DNA of 6,502 nucleotides from Synechococcales cyanobacterium PMM_0073 (GTDB taxonomy: Bacteria; Cyanobacteriota; Cyanobacteriia; Elainellales; Elainellaceae): contig CASBQH010000141.1 in NCBI GenBank assembly GCA_949127695.1, positions 1 to 6,502 on the forward strand. The letters run 5' to 3'. Below are positions 5,978 through 6,502 of the stretch, one piece after another (within the stretch, counting starts at the first letter, position 1; each line of letters opens with the position of its first letter). The notes beneath the pieces were generated by a model. The model saw nothing but the letters and a program-made list of their open reading frames with translations. It was not told where the DNA came from and searched no databases. Both the position numbers and the translations under genes were made by a program.

Positions 5978-6502
5978 CTAAGGAACGGGCGCAGCAGCAT
6001 CGACCGCAGCGGGTTCGGTGGCAGAATCTGCATCGCTGTTGGCATCGCTCACACTATTACTTATATCGCCCTCGCCGCTAGAGCTGCTCTCTGGGGCGCT
6101 CGCTTCTGGAGCAGGCGACTTGGGATCGCCATCGCGCTCGCGCAGCCAATCCCCAATCAGCGACTGAGCCTCTAGATAGAGCGGTCGCCCTGGCGAAAGC
6201 TGAGCGGCGGCGGCAATCCCGCCCGTCAAATCGCCGCTGCCTGCTGCATCGCGCGCCTGATCTAAAATTGCCTGATCTTCAGCCAGCGAGGCGGCGCGGA
6301 TTTTCTCTTTCCAGGTGGAAATCGCCGCCTCGGCCTGAGCAGAAAGCGCCCGCTCAGGCCGAATTTCGGCAGCTTTGTCGATGGCCTCATCCAGCTTGTT
6401 GGCCTTGGCCAGCTGCTGCGCCTGATCAAGAATCGGCTGGTCTTCGATTCGCTGAATCTGCTGCTGCCAGCTCACCACCTGCGCCTGCGCCTGCGTCCAA
6501 AT
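5978..6502 (-). CDS. Trp-repeat protein paralogue, C-terminal part (5' end beyond right edge)
   Basis: The frame is open from the right edge to the TAG at 5978-5980 and gives 174 visible residues. The first codons read IWTQAQAQVVSW, already in repeat sequence, so the GTG at 6478 is internal rather than the start. Trp12, Trp64 and Trp119 recur at spacings of 52 and 55, each of the first two followed by IEDQPILDQA or AEDQAILDQA and then E-R-A-L or G-R-P-L. This is the same repeat as in the next gene downstream (3506-5755), so the two are tandem paralogues. Residues 121-174 form a disordered Ser/Glu/Asp/Ala-rich acidic tail ending APVP, unlike the Pro-rich tail of its neighbour. Whether it also has an N-terminal membrane span cannot be seen. 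No function is assigned. Confidence 0.85.
   Translation of the reverse strand: MWTQAQAQVVSWQQQIQRIEDQPILDQAQQLAKANKLDEAIDKAAEIRPERALSAQAEAAISTWKEKIRAASLAEDQAILDQARDAAGSGDLTGGIAAAAQLSPGRPLYLEAQSLIGDWLRERDGDPKSPAPEASAPESSSSGEGDISNSVSDANSDADSATEPAAVDAAAPVP
6146..6469 (-). repeat. Two Trp-anchored helical repeats in the partial paralogue
   Basis: Trp12, Trp64 and Trp119 of the visible part delimit two units of 52 and 55 residues with the same ED-Q-x-I-L-D-Q-A, (G/E)-R-(A/P)-L and A-Q-x-x-I-x-x-W elements as the neighbouring gene. The conserved spacing and motif order show common descent of the units. Confidence 0.85.

Noticed and set aside
5964..5978. GCTGG/CCAGC hairpin as terminator of the partial paralogue
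   Set aside because: The stem is only 5 bp, overlaps the stop codon and is not followed by a T-tract on the minus strand.
5978..6478. GTG at 6478 as the true start of the right-hand gene
   Set aside because: The frame continues upstream to the window edge with repeat-like sequence (IWTQAQAQV), so the GTG is an internal Val codon.
1..6502. CRISPR array, tRNA, rRNA, insertion sequence or phage genes
   Set aside because: I saw no spaced direct repeats, cloverleaf, transposase motifs or terminal inverted repeats anywhere in the window.

Overview
The window is cyanobacterial chromosomal DNA. The firm marker is a complete 29-residue petN (cytochrome b6f subunit VIII) at 461-550. A Ycf55/DUF3685-type protein and a luminal or periplasmic protein of the cyanobacterial photosystem I accumulation factor type agree with this. 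The DNA is GC-rich by eye, and I found no copy of the HIP1 octamer GCGATCGC. That suggests a GC-rich filamentous or Leptolyngbya-like lineage rather than Synechocystis or Nostoc, but I cannot name the genus.

Layout from left to right. Positions 1-348 (minus) hold the N-terminal part of a TonB-like protein that runs off the left edge. Positions 349-460 are a divergent intergenic region. Positions 461-743 (plus) hold petN and a 49-residue single-span basic protein in tandem, closed by a perfect 15-bp hairpin (778-814) that should act as a terminator in both directions. From 829 to the right edge everything is on the minus strand. In transcription order this is the 3' end of a Trp-repeat protein (5978-6502, open at the right edge), a 222-bp gap with a candidate extended -10 promoter, a 749-residue membrane-anchored paralogue (3506-5755), a degenerate-receiver DUF3685/Ycf55-like protein (1499-3427), and the thioredoxin-like photosystem I accumulation factor (829-1428). 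The last three genes are separated by about 40-80 bp and look like one transcription unit ending at the shared hairpin.

Functional reading. petN and the photosystem I factor are photosynthetic. The DUF3685 protein carries a receiver-like domain that has lost its phospho-acceptor Asp. The two neighbouring paralogues share an apparently undescribed helical repeat of about 52-56 residues anchored on Trp, with ED-Q-P and G-R-A-L signatures. At least one of them is tethered to a membrane with its repeats predicted outside the cytoplasm. The parsimonious inference is a membrane or thylakoid biogenesis module, but apart from petN no gene here has a function that the sequence alone proves. The two most interesting points are the Trp-repeat pair and its linkage to the pseudo-receiver and photosystem I factor genes.
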